Shown here: positions 1-8,046 of the stretch, in pieces | How the letters are laid out: each line of letters opens with the position of its first letter | How positions within the stretch are numbered: position 1 is the stretch's first letter | Source: Streptomyces spiralis | GTDB taxonomy: Bacteria; Actinomycetota; Actinomycetes; Streptomycetales; Streptomycetaceae | Reading direction: 5' to 3' | Length of the DNA stretch: 64,000 nucleotides | Assembly (NCBI RefSeq): GCF_014654675.1 | Contig: NZ_BNBC01000032.1 | Span: 1-64,000, forward strand | Made by a program: the position numbers and the translations under genes | The notes under the pieces: generated by a model | Database searches by the model: none | What the model was told of the DNA's origin: nothing | What the model saw: only the letters and a program-made list of their open reading frames with translations

Positions 1-87
1 GCGCTGCCGAACGCGCCGCTGGCCGGGCACTGGTTCTCCGCCGAGTTCCAGCAGCTGCTCCAGAACGCCTACCCGCCGCTGTCGTGA
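1..87 (+). CDS. C-terminal end of an unidentified protein (cut by window start)
   Basis: The first 28 codons in frame 1 are open and end at a TGA at 85-87. The visible residues (ending in NAYPPLS) give no recognisable domain, so no function is proposed. Codon use matches the neighbouring genes. The gene begins before the window. It runs towards the minus-strand dioxygenase gene, so the two are convergent. Confidence 0.5.
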   Translation, partial: ALPNAPLAGHWFSAEFQQLLQNAYPPLS

Positions 88-151
88 GCGTCGGCGCGTA
101 GGTGATCCGCCGGAGCCGGCCCGGGGTCGGACCTGTTCCTCTCCTCCCCGG

Positions 152-922
152 TCACCTCTCCCGGGTCAGGCCCCGGCGGATCGAGAACTCCACGGCCGAG
201 TAGTTTCCGTCCGGCCGGTCCAGCTCGAACGGCACCGCCGGGTGCAGCGGCGGCTGTGCCATGAAGCGGGGCCGTGTGCCGTGATGCGGCTGGGCGGCGT
301 GCACCAGGAAGGGGTGACACAGATAGACGTCACCGGGCCGGCCGGTGGCGAGGGCGAGCGGGCGGTGTGCCGAGGCCTCGACCAGCTTGGGGGCGATCCT
401 GAGCCCGGACACGCCCGCTTCGCCGTACGGCTCGAGCAGCGGGGGCACGTCCAGATGCGAGCCGACCCGGATACGGGTCGGGGCGTCCTCCTCGGTCACC
501 TCCGAGAACAGGAACAGCATCAGCAGGGCGCGGTCCCGGGAGCGCAGATTGGTGTAGTACCACTGGGCGCCCTCGGGGAGATAGCTGCCCTCGATGTGCC
601 AGCCGGCGTCGTCCGGCTCCTCGCCGTGGGGGAAGCGCAGCGGGAAGGAGCCCAGTGAGTACCGCGGCTCCCAGCGGCCCTCGCCCACGAGCAGATCGAA
701 CGCCTCGTGCAGTGCCGGACTGTTGGCGGCGGCCGCGAACGGGCCCTGCGCCATGCCGCCCACCCAGACCACGGGATCCTTCCAGGTGGCGGGGTCCTCC
801 GGGTCGTAGCCCGTCTCCTGCCACAGCAGTCGCGCGCAGTCCTCCGCGACACGCGGCGGGAAGGCGCCCTCGATCTTCACGAAGCCGTCCTCGAGAAAGC
901 GTTCCACCATCGTGTCGTCCAT
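152..922 (-). CDS. Phytanoyl-CoA dioxygenase (PhyH) family protein
   Basis: 256-residue protein with the layout of PhyH-type Fe(II)/2-oxoglutarate oxygenases. These are cytosolic enzymes that hydroxylate small molecules or acyl groups using O2 and 2-oxoglutarate. A metal-binding motif is visible as WHIEGS (His109, Glu111). The distal His lies in GDVYLCHPFLVHAA, followed by a RPRF stretch that can hold 2-oxoglutarate. The usual motif is H-x-D; here Asp is replaced by Glu, which is uncommon but conservative. The ATG at 922 was chosen over longer in-frame extensions because the homologous region begins there. It is divergent from the methyltransferase gene 123 bp away, which suggests a shared promoter region. 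The substrate cannot be told from sequence. Confidence 0.8.
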   Translation of the reverse strand: MDDTMVERFLEDGFVKIEGAFPPRVAEDCARLLWQETGYDPEDPATWKDPVVWVGGMAQGPFAAAANSPALHEAFDLLVGEGRWEPRYSLGSFPLRFPHGEEPDDAGWHIEGSYLPEGAQWYYTNLRSRDRALLMLFLFSEVTEEDAPTRIRVGSHLDVPPLLEPYGEAGVSGLRIAPKLVEASAHRPLALATGRPGDVYLCHPFLVHAAQPHHGTRPRFMAQPPLHPAVPFELDRPDGNYSAVEFSIRRGLTRER

Positions 923-1045
923 GGGCCCATCGTGGAGCGGCCCGCGGGAGATCCGCACCTGGTTTTTGCCGTCCCGGCAACGGAACTGGCCCGGCCCCGG
1001 CACGTCGGCGCAGGCTGTCCGCACCGAGAGGAGAGGCTGACGACC

Positions 1046-2032
1046 ATGGCGCACAACCACACGGGCCACGCCGGCACGCACGACCCGGGCACGCACGACG
1101 ACGGCTCTCACGACCACGGCCACCGGCACGACGAGGGCCGTACGGGGCACCAAGGCCACGAGGGACACCAGGGACACCACCACGGTGACACCGACATCGA
1201 CTGGGCCGTGATGGCGCCGCTGCTGGAGTCCCAGGCGGAGCTGTTCACGCCCCTGTACGAGCAGGTCATGGCCTGGCTGGGCGCTCAGGTGACCGGACCC
1301 GGCCTGATCGTCGACGCCGGCAGCGGGCCGGGGGTGGTGTCGTGCCTGTTCGCCGAGGCCTTCCCGGCCGCCCGGGTCGCCGCGGTGGACAGCTCCGGGC
1401 CGCTGCTCGAGCGCGCCCGCGTCCGCGCCGGCCGCCTCGGCTTCGCCGACCGCTTCACCACCGTCACCGGCGAACTCCCGGGGGCCCTGGCCGAACTCGC
1501 CTACTCGGCCGACCTGCTGTGGGCCAGCAACAGCCTGCACCACCTGGGCGACCAGCGTGCCGCCCTGGCCGCCTTCGCCGAGCACCTGGCCCCCGGCGGT
1601 ACCCTCGCCCTGCTGGAGGGCGGCCTGCCCGGCCGCTTCCTGCCCCGGGACATCGGCATCGGCCGCCCCGGCCTCCAGGCCCGTCTGGACGCGGTCGAGG
1701 CCGACTGGTTCACCCGGATGCGCGAGGACCTTCCGGGCTCGGTCGCCGAGACCGAGGACTGGCCGGCGCTGCTGGCCGCCGCCGGCCTGAAGCCCGCCGG
1801 CACCCGCAGCTTCCTGCTGGACCTGCCCGCCCCGCTCTCCGAACCGGCCCGCGCCTACGTCGCAGGCTCCCTCACCCGGCTGCGCGAGGGACTGGCGGAC
1901 GACCTGACCGCGGAGGACCGCGCCACCCTGGACCGGCTCCTGGACCCCGAGGACGAGGCGAGCGTGCACCGCAGGAAGGACGTCTTCGTCCTCAAGGCAC
2001 ACACCGTGCACACGGCGGTCCGCACCGACTGA
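1046..2032 (+). CDS. SAM-dependent methyltransferase with His-rich N-terminus
   Basis: 328 residues. The C-terminal ~270 residues form a class I methyltransferase: SAM-binding motif I VDAGSGPG is at residues 89-96, an acidic residue follows the next strand (VAAVDSS), and a motif IV-like segment reads DLLWASNSLHHL. The first ~46 residues hold 15 histidines in GH/HD repeats, a low-complexity tail that could bind Ni, Zn, Co or Cu ions. A GAGAGGAG ribosome site precedes the ATG. The methyl acceptor is unknown. The His tail suggests a metal-linked role (metallophore or metal stress), but that is inference. It is divergently paired with the PhyH-type dioxygenase, as in small natural-product tailoring pairs. 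Confidence 0.8.
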   Translation: MAHNHTGHAGTHDPGTHDDGSHDHGHRHDEGRTGHQGHEGHQGHHHGDTDIDWAVMAPLLESQAELFTPLYEQVMAWLGAQVTGPGLIVDAGSGPGVVSCLFAEAFPAARVAAVDSSGPLLERARVRAGRLGFADRFTTVTGELPGALAELAYSADLLWASNSLHHLGDQRAALAAFAEHLAPGGTLALLEGGLPGRFLPRDIGIGRPGLQARLDAVEADWFTRMREDLPGSVAETEDWPALLAAAGLKPAGTRSFLLDLPAPLSEPARAYVAGSLTRLREGLADDLTAEDRATLDRLLDPEDEASVHRRKDVFVLKAHTVHTAVRTD

Positions 2033-2152
2033 CCCGGACGCCCTGAGCAGGGCCGCCCGGGCGGCTCACAGCCGCCGCTTGACCTGGAGCGCACTTCAAG
2101 TGGTGAACTCCCGTTGTCTTCGACGTTTTTCCGACAACCAGGGGGACACACC

Positions 2153-2854
2153 ATGACCGACTCTCCGGTCACGCTCATCACCGGCGGCGGCAGCGGCATC
2201 GGCGCGGCGACCGCCCGGCGGCTGCTGGACGCCGGGCACCGGGTGGCCGTCACCGGGCGGGGCGAGGAGCGGCTGCGCGGCTTCGCCCGTGAGCTCGGCG
2301 ATCCGGACGGACTGCTGACGATCACCGGCAGCGCCGCCGAGTACGACGAGGTGCGCTCGGCGGTCGAGCGCACGCTCAAGGAGTTCGGACGGCTGGACAC
2401 GGTCGTCGCCAACGCCGGGTTCGCCACGCATGACACGGTCGCCGAGGGCGACCCGGCCGGCTGGACGGAGATGGTGCTCACCAACGTCCTCGGGCCGGCC
2501 CTGCTCATCCGTGCCTCCATCGACGCCCTGAAGGAGAGCCGCGGGCGGATCGTGCTGGTGGGCAGCGTGGCCGGTTTCGTGAACACGCCCGGCAACATCT
2601 ACGGGTCGACCAAGTGGGCGGTCACCGGGCTCGCCGAGAACACCCGGCGCCAGGTCACCCAGTGGGGCGTGGGCGTCACCCTGATCGCCCCCGGACGCGT
2701 GGAGACCCCGTTCTGGGACGGCCTGGGCGGCCTGCCGGCGGGCGACCTGCTGACCGCCGACCAGATCGCCGACTCCGTGGTGTGGGCGATCCGGCAGCCG
2801 GAGGGCGTGGACGTCAACACCCTCGTCGTACGGCCGATCGGGCAGCCCAACTGA
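2153..2854 (+). CDS. SDR family oxidoreductase
   Basis: 233-residue short-chain dehydrogenase/reductase with a Rossmann fold. The cofactor motif TGGGSGIG is at residues 10-17, NAG lies near residue 90, and the catalytic Tyr150-x3-Lys154 (YGSTK) is present. An Arg in the VAVTGRGEER loop after strand 2 hints at NADP(H) preference. The ATG at 2153 follows a GGGGGA ribosome site; a longer upstream start has no such site. The C-terminus ends without the usual GG motif region, as in YdfG/clavaldehyde-type SDRs. It is convergent with the chitosanase gene, with a strong hairpin between. The substrate is unknown. Confidence 0.85.
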   Translation: MTDSPVTLITGGGSGIGAATARRLLDAGHRVAVTGRGEERLRGFARELGDPDGLLTITGSAAEYDEVRSAVERTLKEFGRLDTVVANAGFATHDTVAEGDPAGWTEMVLTNVLGPALLIRASIDALKESRGRIVLVGSVAGFVNTPGNIYGSTKWAVTGLAENTRRQVTQWGVGVTLIAPGRVETPFWDGLGGLPAGDLLTADQIADSVVWAIRQPEGVDVNTLVVRPIGQPN

Positions 2855-2872
2855 CGGCCGCACGACGGTGAA

Positions 2873-2907
2873 GGGCCCGGTGCCGCAAGCGTGGCGGCAC
2901 CGGGCCC
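2873..2907. terminator. Bidirectional hairpin terminator
   Basis: A 14-bp perfect stem (GGGCCCGGTGCCGC and its complement) encloses a 7-nt loop. It sits between the convergent SDR and chitosanase genes. There is no U-tract, as is common for actinobacterial terminators. Confidence 0.8.
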
Positions 2908-2922
2908 GCCGGCCCTTTCGGC

Positions 2923-3633
2923 TCAGTTGCTCTGGAGGAACTGCTTCGCCAGCTGCTCGCCCAGCGTGACCGCCGCGCTGTGGCTCTCGATGGGGGAGGC
3001 CTGGGAGTTCTTGAAGAGGATGTACGTCACGCCGGAGTCCGCGCCGCCCGTCGCCGGGTCGGGGTCGATGCCGAGGGCCTTGGCAGTGGCGTAGGAGGCC
3101 TCGCCGATGATCGTCGAGGGGCCGGTGTCGCCGACGACGGCGTACTCGACCCTGTTGTTGTAGACGACCGCGACCACGCCGCCGCCCTTGATGCCGGAGC
3201 TCGTGTAGTTCCAGATGGTGCTGGTGCCGGGGACCACGACGAACGGCAGTGACTCGGCCTTGAGGGGCCGGCCGTCGGACTGGTGGAAGGCCGTGTCGTT
3301 CTGGAACCAGGGGTCGCGGGTCTCGTTGCAGTTGGTGGTGCGCTGGCCGTCGCAGTCGATGTCCATGTCGGCCTTCCAGAACACCGCGCCGTTCTTGCCG
3401 CACACGGGCACGGTGGCCGACGTCCCGTCGTCGGTCTTGTACTTGCCGCCGGAGATCTGCTGACAGGACGTCACCTTGGCGAGCAGGTCGGCGGCGCCGA
3501 CCGAGCCCTCCTGGGCGGACTTCGGTGTGGTGGGGCCGGGGGCGGCGTGCGCGGGGAGGACTCCTGCGGTGAGCAGGGCGGCGCCGCCGGCCGCGGCGAG
3601 GGTGAGTACGCGTATGCGTATGCGTATGTGCAC
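2923..3633 (-). CDS. Secreted chitosanase, glycoside hydrolase family 75
   Basis: 236-residue exported protein. The N-terminus has basic residues, a hydrophobic core and an AHA-A cleavage site near residue 30. The mature part resembles GH75 endo-chitosanases, which cut beta-1,4 glucosamine chains outside the cell. Likely active-site carboxylates lie in the conserved segment VVGDTGPSTIIGEAS (Asp169 and Glu178), and four cysteines may form disulfides. The start is a GTG, and codons 3-8 arise from a CGCATA hexamer repeated three times, giving IRIRIR. A near-perfect palindrome upstream suggests repression by a ROK or GntR-type regulator. The family call rests on recalled motif similarity. Confidence 0.8.
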   Translation of the reverse strand: MHIRIRIRVLTLAAAGGAALLTAGVLPAHAAPGPTTPKSAQEGSVGAADLLAKVTSCQQISGGKYKTDDGTSATVPVCGKNGAVFWKADMDIDCDGQRTTNCNETRDPWFQNDTAFHQSDGRPLKAESLPFVVVPGTSTIWNYTSSGIKGGGVVAVVYNNRVEYAVVGDTGPSTIIGEASYATAKALGIDPDPATGGADSGVTYILFKNSQASPIESHSAAVTLGEQLAKQFLQSN

Positions 3634-3651
3634 GGTGGGGGGTTCCCTTCT

Positions 3652-3670
3652 GTTAGGAAAGTTTCCTTAC
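3652..3670 (-). promoter_or_regulatory. Palindromic operator upstream of chitosanase
   Basis: GTTAGGAAAGTTTCCTTAC is a dyad centred on one G, with an AGGAAA/TTTCCT core and a single mismatch in the outer arms. It lies about 20 bp before the GTG start. It resembles palindromes described upstream of Streptomyces chitosanase genes and bound by the ROK-family repressor CsnR. Assignment to a particular regulator is inference. Confidence 0.65.
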
Positions 3671-3798
3671 TGGCTTCTCCAAAGTGGCTTCTAGGCATGC
3701 TCGCGTCAAGACTGTGGTTGTGGGGACTCACGGTGGAGGCGGCGCGTCCGCGGTCACCGTCGCGGTGAGCGGTCCGGGGCGCGCCGCCGTGCCGTCCG

Positions 3799-4635
3799 TC
3801 AGCCCATGTCGAACGTCGCCGGGTCCGGGCCCAGCCGGCGGTCCTCGTTCAGGGCGCTGATCGCCGCGAGGTCCTCCTCGTCCAGGCTGAAGTCGAAGAC
3901 GTCGATGTTCTCCCGGATCCGGGCGGGCGTCACCGACTTCGGGATCGCGATGTTGCCGAGCTGGACGTGCCAGCGCAGCACGACCTGGGCCGGGGTGCGG
4001 TTGTGCTTCTGTGCGATCGCCACGATCGCCGGCACCTCCAGCAGGCCCTTGCCCTGGCCGAGCGGCGACCAGGCCTCGGTCGCGATGCCCTGCTCCCCGT
4101 GGAAGGCACGGGAGGCGTGCTGCTGCATGTGCGGGTGCAGCTCGATCTGGTTGACCGCCGGGATCACCGAGGTCTCGGCGATCAGGCGCTCCAGATGTTC
4201 CGGGAGGAAGTTCGAGACACCGATCGCCCGGACGCGGCCGTCGGCGAGCAGCTTCTCGAACGCCTTGTAGGAGTCGGCGTAGCGGCCCCTGGACGGCAGC
4301 GGCCAGTGGATCAGGTACAGGTCCAGGTACTCCAGGCCGAGCTTGGCCAGCGAGGCGTCGAAGGCGCGCAGCGTGGCGTCGTAGCCCTGGTCGCTGTTCC
4401 AGAGCTTGGTAGTGACGAAGAGCTCCTCACGGGGGATGCCGGAGGCGGCGATGCCCCTGCCGGTGCCCTCCTCGTTGCCGTAGATCGCCGCTGTGTCGAT
4501 GCTGCGGTACCCGGCCTCCAGGGCGGCGGCGACCGCTCGCTCCGCCTCGTCGTCCGGCACCTGCCAGACGCCGAAGCCCAGCTGGGGCATCTCGACGCCG
4601 TTGTTGAGGATGATCGGGGGGACCTTGCTGCTCAC
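3799..4635 (-). CDS. Aldo/keto reductase
   Basis: 278-residue NADPH-dependent aldo/keto reductase of the AKR5 (2,5-diketogluconate reductase-like) type. All four catalytic residues are visible: Asp47, Tyr52, Lys77 and His110. The NADPH-binding IPKS segment lies near the C-terminus. Such enzymes reduce aldehydes and ketones in the cytosol; the natural substrate here is unknown. It has its own short promoter region and lies 99 bp from the stop of the acyl-CoA ligase gene on the same strand, so it may be co-transcribed with it. Confidence 0.9.
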   Translation of the reverse strand: MSSKVPPIILNNGVEMPQLGFGVWQVPDDEAERAVAAALEAGYRSIDTAAIYGNEEGTGRGIAASGIPREELFVTTKLWNSDQGYDATLRAFDASLAKLGLEYLDLYLIHWPLPSRGRYADSYKAFEKLLADGRVRAIGVSNFLPEHLERLIAETSVIPAVNQIELHPHMQQHASRAFHGEQGIATEAWSPLGQGKGLLEVPAIVAIAQKHNRTPAQVVLRWHVQLGNIAIPKSVTPARIRENIDVFDFSLDEEDLAAISALNEDRRLGPDPATFDMG

Positions 4636-4734
4636 GAGCTTGTGATCCTTCGGTTGTCGTCAGGTCTTGCCTCACATCGTCAACGATCACGAGCCATGAC
4701 GCATTCCTGACCGGCCGATCGCCTCAACCGGCGC

Positions 4735-6561
4735 TCAACCCTGGTACAACGCCTCCACCTCGTTCGCGTACGCGTTCTCGATGGCCTTGCGCTTCAGCTT
4801 CAGCGACGGGGTCAGCAGCCCGTGCTCCTCGGTGAAGGGCTGGGCGAGGATGCGGAAGGTGCGGATGGACTCGGCCTGGGAGACCAGGGTGTTGGCGGCG
4901 ACCACCGCGCGCCGCACCTCGGTCTCCAGGTCGTGGTCGTGCACCAGCTGGGCCGGGGACATCCGCGGTTTGCCGCGCATCTGGAGCCAGTGCTCGACCG
5001 CCTCGTGGTCCAGGGTGACCAGGGCGGCGACGTACGGGCGGTCGTTGCCGACGACGATGCACTGGGAGACCAGCGGATGGTCGCGCACCCGTTCCTCCAG
5101 TACGCCCGGTGCCACGCTCTTGCCGCCGGAGGTCACCAGGATCTCCTTCTTGCGGCCGGTGATGGTGAGGTAGCCGTCCTCGTCGAGGGAGCCGAGGTCG
5201 CCGGTGGCCAGCCAGCCGTCGTGCAGGGTCTCGTCGGTGGCCTTCTGGTTGTTGAGGTAGCCCTGGAAGACGTTGCCGCCGTGCAGCCACACCTCGCCGT
5301 CGTCGGCGATGTGCACGGTGACACCCGGGATGGGCTGTCCGACGGTGCCGTAGCGGGTGCGCTCGGGCGGGTTGGCGGTGGCCGCCGCGGTGGACTCGGT
5401 CAGGCCGTAGCCCTCGTAGATCTGCACGCCCGCGCCCGCGAAGAACAGGCCGAGGCGGCGGTCCATCCCCGAGCCGCCGGACATCGCGTTGCGGATCCTG
5501 CCGCCCATCGCCGCGCGCACCTTGGAGTACACGAGCTTGTCGAAGAGCTGGTGCTGCATGCGCAGCCCGGCCGACGGGCCGGGGCCGATGCCCCAGGCCT
5601 TCGCCTCGACCGCGTCGGCGTACTTCACGGCGATGTCGACGGCCTTCTCGAAGGGCCCGTCCCGGCCCTCCTTCTCGGCCTTGCGGCGGGCCGCGTTGAA
5701 CACCTTCTCGAAGATGTACGGCACCGCCAGGATGAACGTCGGTCTGAACGCCTGAAGGTCGGGCAGCAGGGCCGCGGCGTTCATCTGCGGCTGGTGGCCC
5801 AGGCGGACCTTGCCGCGGATGGTGGCCACCTCCACCATCCGCCCGAAGACGTGCGCGAGCGGCAGGAACAGCAGCGTCGAGGCCTCGTCGCCCTTCTTGG
5901 AGTGGAAGACCGGCTCCCAGCGCCGTACGACCGTGTCCGCCTCGTACATGAAGTTGCCGTGGGTGAGGACACAGCCCTTGGGGCGGCCGGTGGTGCCGGA
6001 GGTGTAGATCACGGTGGCGATCGACTCCGGGGTGACCGCCTCCCGGTGCCGGTGCACCACCTCGTCGTCGACGGGCGTGCCCGCGTCGTACAGCTCCTGC
6101 ACGGCGCCCGCGTCCAGCTGCCACAGCCGGCGCATCCGCGGGAGCCGGTCGATGACCGTGGCGATCGTCATCGCGTGGTCCTCGTGCTCCACGACCGCCG
6201 CCGACACCTCCGCGTCGTAGAGCATCCAGAAGCACTGCTCGGCCGAGGAGGTGGGGTAGATCGGCACCACCTGGGCGCCGATCGTCCACAGGGCGAAGTC
6301 GAACAGGGTCCATTCGTAGCGGGTGCGGGACATGATCGCGACCCGGTCGCCGAAGCGGACGCCCTGGGCGAGCAGGCCCTTGGCGAGGGCGAGGACCTCG
6401 TCGCGGAACTCCGCGGCGGTCACGTCGCGCCACGCCCCGCTCTCGTCCTTGCGGCCGAGTGCGACGTGCAGCGGGTCGTCCTGAGCATGCTGGAACACGA
6501 CGTCGGCCAGGCCGCCCACCGGCGACGCCGACGTCGACGGAGGGCTGGTGAACTCGCGCAA
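4735..6561 (-). CDS. Long-chain fatty acid-CoA ligase (FadD15-like AMP-forming synthetase)
   Basis: 608-residue adenylate-forming enzyme that activates fatty acids with ATP and CoA. The P-loop reads YTSGTTGRPKG, the acyl-site region includes YGLTES, and the hinge reads DGWLATGDLG followed by GRKKEILVTSGG. The C-terminal Lys lies in TPSLKLKRK. Its length and the large insert between P-loop and YGLTE match the FadD15/FACL subgroup. The start is a TTG preceded by GGAGCGGG. It is likely membrane-associated, feeding lipid synthesis or beta-oxidation. Its neighbours do not fix a specific pathway. Confidence 0.9.
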   Translation of the reverse strand: MREFTSPPSTSASPVGGLADVVFQHAQDDPLHVALGRKDESGAWRDVTAAEFRDEVLALAKGLLAQGVRFGDRVAIMSRTRYEWTLFDFALWTIGAQVVPIYPTSSAEQCFWMLYDAEVSAAVVEHEDHAMTIATVIDRLPRMRRLWQLDAGAVQELYDAGTPVDDEVVHRHREAVTPESIATVIYTSGTTGRPKGCVLTHGNFMYEADTVVRRWEPVFHSKKGDEASTLLFLPLAHVFGRMVEVATIRGKVRLGHQPQMNAAALLPDLQAFRPTFILAVPYIFEKVFNAARRKAEKEGRDGPFEKAVDIAVKYADAVEAKAWGIGPGPSAGLRMQHQLFDKLVYSKVRAAMGGRIRNAMSGGSGMDRRLGLFFAGAGVQIYEGYGLTESTAAATANPPERTRYGTVGQPIPGVTVHIADDGEVWLHGGNVFQGYLNNQKATDETLHDGWLATGDLGSLDEDGYLTITGRKKEILVTSGGKSVAPGVLEERVRDHPLVSQCIVVGNDRPYVAALVTLDHEAVEHWLQMRGKPRMSPAQLVHDHDLETEVRRAVVAANTLVSQAESIRTFRILAQPFTEEHGLLTPSLKLKRKAIENAYANEVEALYQG

Positions 6562-7023
6562 ACCCGCTCCCGCTCCTCAGTCTCCGGTGTGCCGGCGGGC
6601 TCCGGCCCTTCCGGCGCACCTGTGACGCTCCGCACAGCGCCGTGAAAGCTACCCCACGGGACGGCGGGGCGGGAGGGGGGCCAAAAGCGAGCAGTGCTCA
6701 TAACCGCACAGGTCAGCGCCGGAAAATGCGCTCACAAGGGGAAGGGTCGGACAGAATCCTTACGGTTCAGTAAGTTTCGGTGGCGTAATCTCCACCGAAT
6801 CTGTACGACCCTCTGACAGCCGCGACGCCCGGCCGACCGCGTCCGTCCAGCGCCCACGGACCGCTGCACAGCCTTCCCCTCGAACAGCGTGCGCACACCG
6901 GATTTCGTCACCGCATGTGCGTCGCCGTCGTATGCGGGCGGTCCCTACGATGGGCGCCGGTGCGGTGGATCGCGGCGGAAGACGGTCGTTGCTCGCCGCG
7001 ATCCGACATGGGGGAGGCGTACG
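6562..7023. other. Intergenic region between divergent fadD-like and Lrp-type genes
   Basis: 462 bp with no convincing gene. It contains an 8-bp perfect inverted repeat (TTCGGTGG at 6776-6783, CCACCGAA at 6792-6799) around CGTAATCT, which could be an operator or -10 region. Nothing else stands out. Confidence 0.4.
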
Positions 7024-8028
7024 GTGACGGAATCCCACGTCCAGGTGCCGGTGATGGCGTCCGGCACCTTCGACACGCTGGATCTGCGGATCCTCTCCGC
7101 GCTGGAGGTCGACGGGCGGGCCTCCTTCAGCCGGATCGGCGCGGTGCTCGGTGTGTCCGACCAGACCGTCGCCCGCCGCTTCCGCAGGCTGTGCGCCGAG
7201 GGCGGGCTGCGGGTGGTCGCCGTCCGCGACCCGGAGCGGCTCGGCCAGGACCAGTGGATGCTGCGACTGCGCTGCGTCCCGGACACCGCCCTGACGATCG
7301 CCGAGGCGCTCGCCAAGCGTCCGGACACCAACTGGATCGCCCTTGCCTCCGGCGGCACCGAGGTCATCTGCGGCACCTGGCCGCGCAGCCCCGGCGACCG
7401 CGACGACCTGCTGCTCGGCAAGCTGCCGCGCACCCCCAGCGTGGTGGAGATCCGCGCCCACCAGCTGCTCCACCGCTTCTTCGGCGGCCCGGACGGCTGG
7501 GTGCGCAAGTTTCGGGCGCTCACCGACGCCGAGATCGACGCGCTGCGTCCCGAAGAACGGCCCGATTCCGCCCAGGCCCGCATCGACCCCGAGGACGAAC
7601 CGCTGGTCGCCGCCCTCGAACGCGACGGCCGCGCGGGCCTGCACGAGCTCCAGCGGGCCACCGGCCGCTCCGAGTCCGCCGTCAAGCGCCGTCTGTCCGC
7701 GCTCCTGGCCTCGGGAGCGGTGTACCTCGACGTCGAGTACCAGCCCGAGGCCCTCGGCCACCGGGTCGGCGCGGCCCTGTGGATCACCACCGCCCCGTCC
7801 GCCCTGCACTCCGTCGGCCGGGCACTCGCCGGTCACGCCGAGATCGCCTACGTCGCGGCCACGGCCGGCCCGTCGAACATCATGGCGACCGCCGTCGCCC
7901 GGAACACCGCCGGTCTGTACGCCTACCTCAGCGGCCCCCTCGGCGCCCTGCCGGGCGTGCGGCACGTCGAGGCGACGCCGTACCTGCGCCGGGTCAAACA
8001 GCTCACCTACCAGCGGCAACCGCGGTGA
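7024..8028 (+). CDS. Lrp/AsnC family transcriptional regulator, two-HTH form
   Basis: 334 residues with two AsnC-type winged helix-turn-helix segments. The first is near residues 15-65 (SFSRIGAVLGVSDQTVARRFRRL), the second near 195-245 (LHELQRATGRSESAVKRRLSALL). Each is followed by a RAM-like ligand-binding region, so the protein is about twice the length of a standard Lrp. This tandem form is common in actinobacteria. The GTG at 7024 follows GGGGGAGG with good spacing, so it is preferred over upstream ATGs. It is divergent from the acyl-CoA ligase gene, a possible target. Ligand unknown. Confidence 0.85.
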   Translation: MTESHVQVPVMASGTFDTLDLRILSALEVDGRASFSRIGAVLGVSDQTVARRFRRLCAEGGLRVVAVRDPERLGQDQWMLRLRCVPDTALTIAEALAKRPDTNWIALASGGTEVICGTWPRSPGDRDDLLLGKLPRTPSVVEIRAHQLLHRFFGGPDGWVRKFRALTDAEIDALRPEERPDSAQARIDPEDEPLVAALERDGRAGLHELQRATGRSESAVKRRLSALLASGAVYLDVEYQPEALGHRVGAALWITTAPSALHSVGRALAGHAEIAYVAATAGPSNIMATAVARNTAGLYAYLSGPLGALPGVRHVEATPYLRRVKQLTYQRQPR

Positions 8029-8046
8029 CCGGCCGGGCGGCGGCGG

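Noticed and set aside
1046..1200. GGACACC/GGCCACG repeats in the methyltransferase start as a CRISPR or VNTR array
   Set aside because: Repeat units are irregular, have no spacers and simply encode the His-rich tail.
152..2011. A 619-codon open frame on the minus strand spanning the PhyH and methyltransferase genes
   Set aside because: Only the last 256 codons match a family; the rest is antisense to the His-rich methyltransferase and has low-complexity composition typical of GC-rich shadow frames.
3609..3633. CGTATG tandem repeat as phase-variation tract
   Set aside because: Three hexamer units keep the frame whatever their number and lie within the signal peptide start; no sign of variation can be seen from one sequence.
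4822..6645. A 607-codon plus-strand frame opposite the FadD-like ligase
   Set aside because: Gly/Val/Leu/His-rich shadow of a high-GC gene; no motif and no ribosome site, while the minus frame has every ANL motif.
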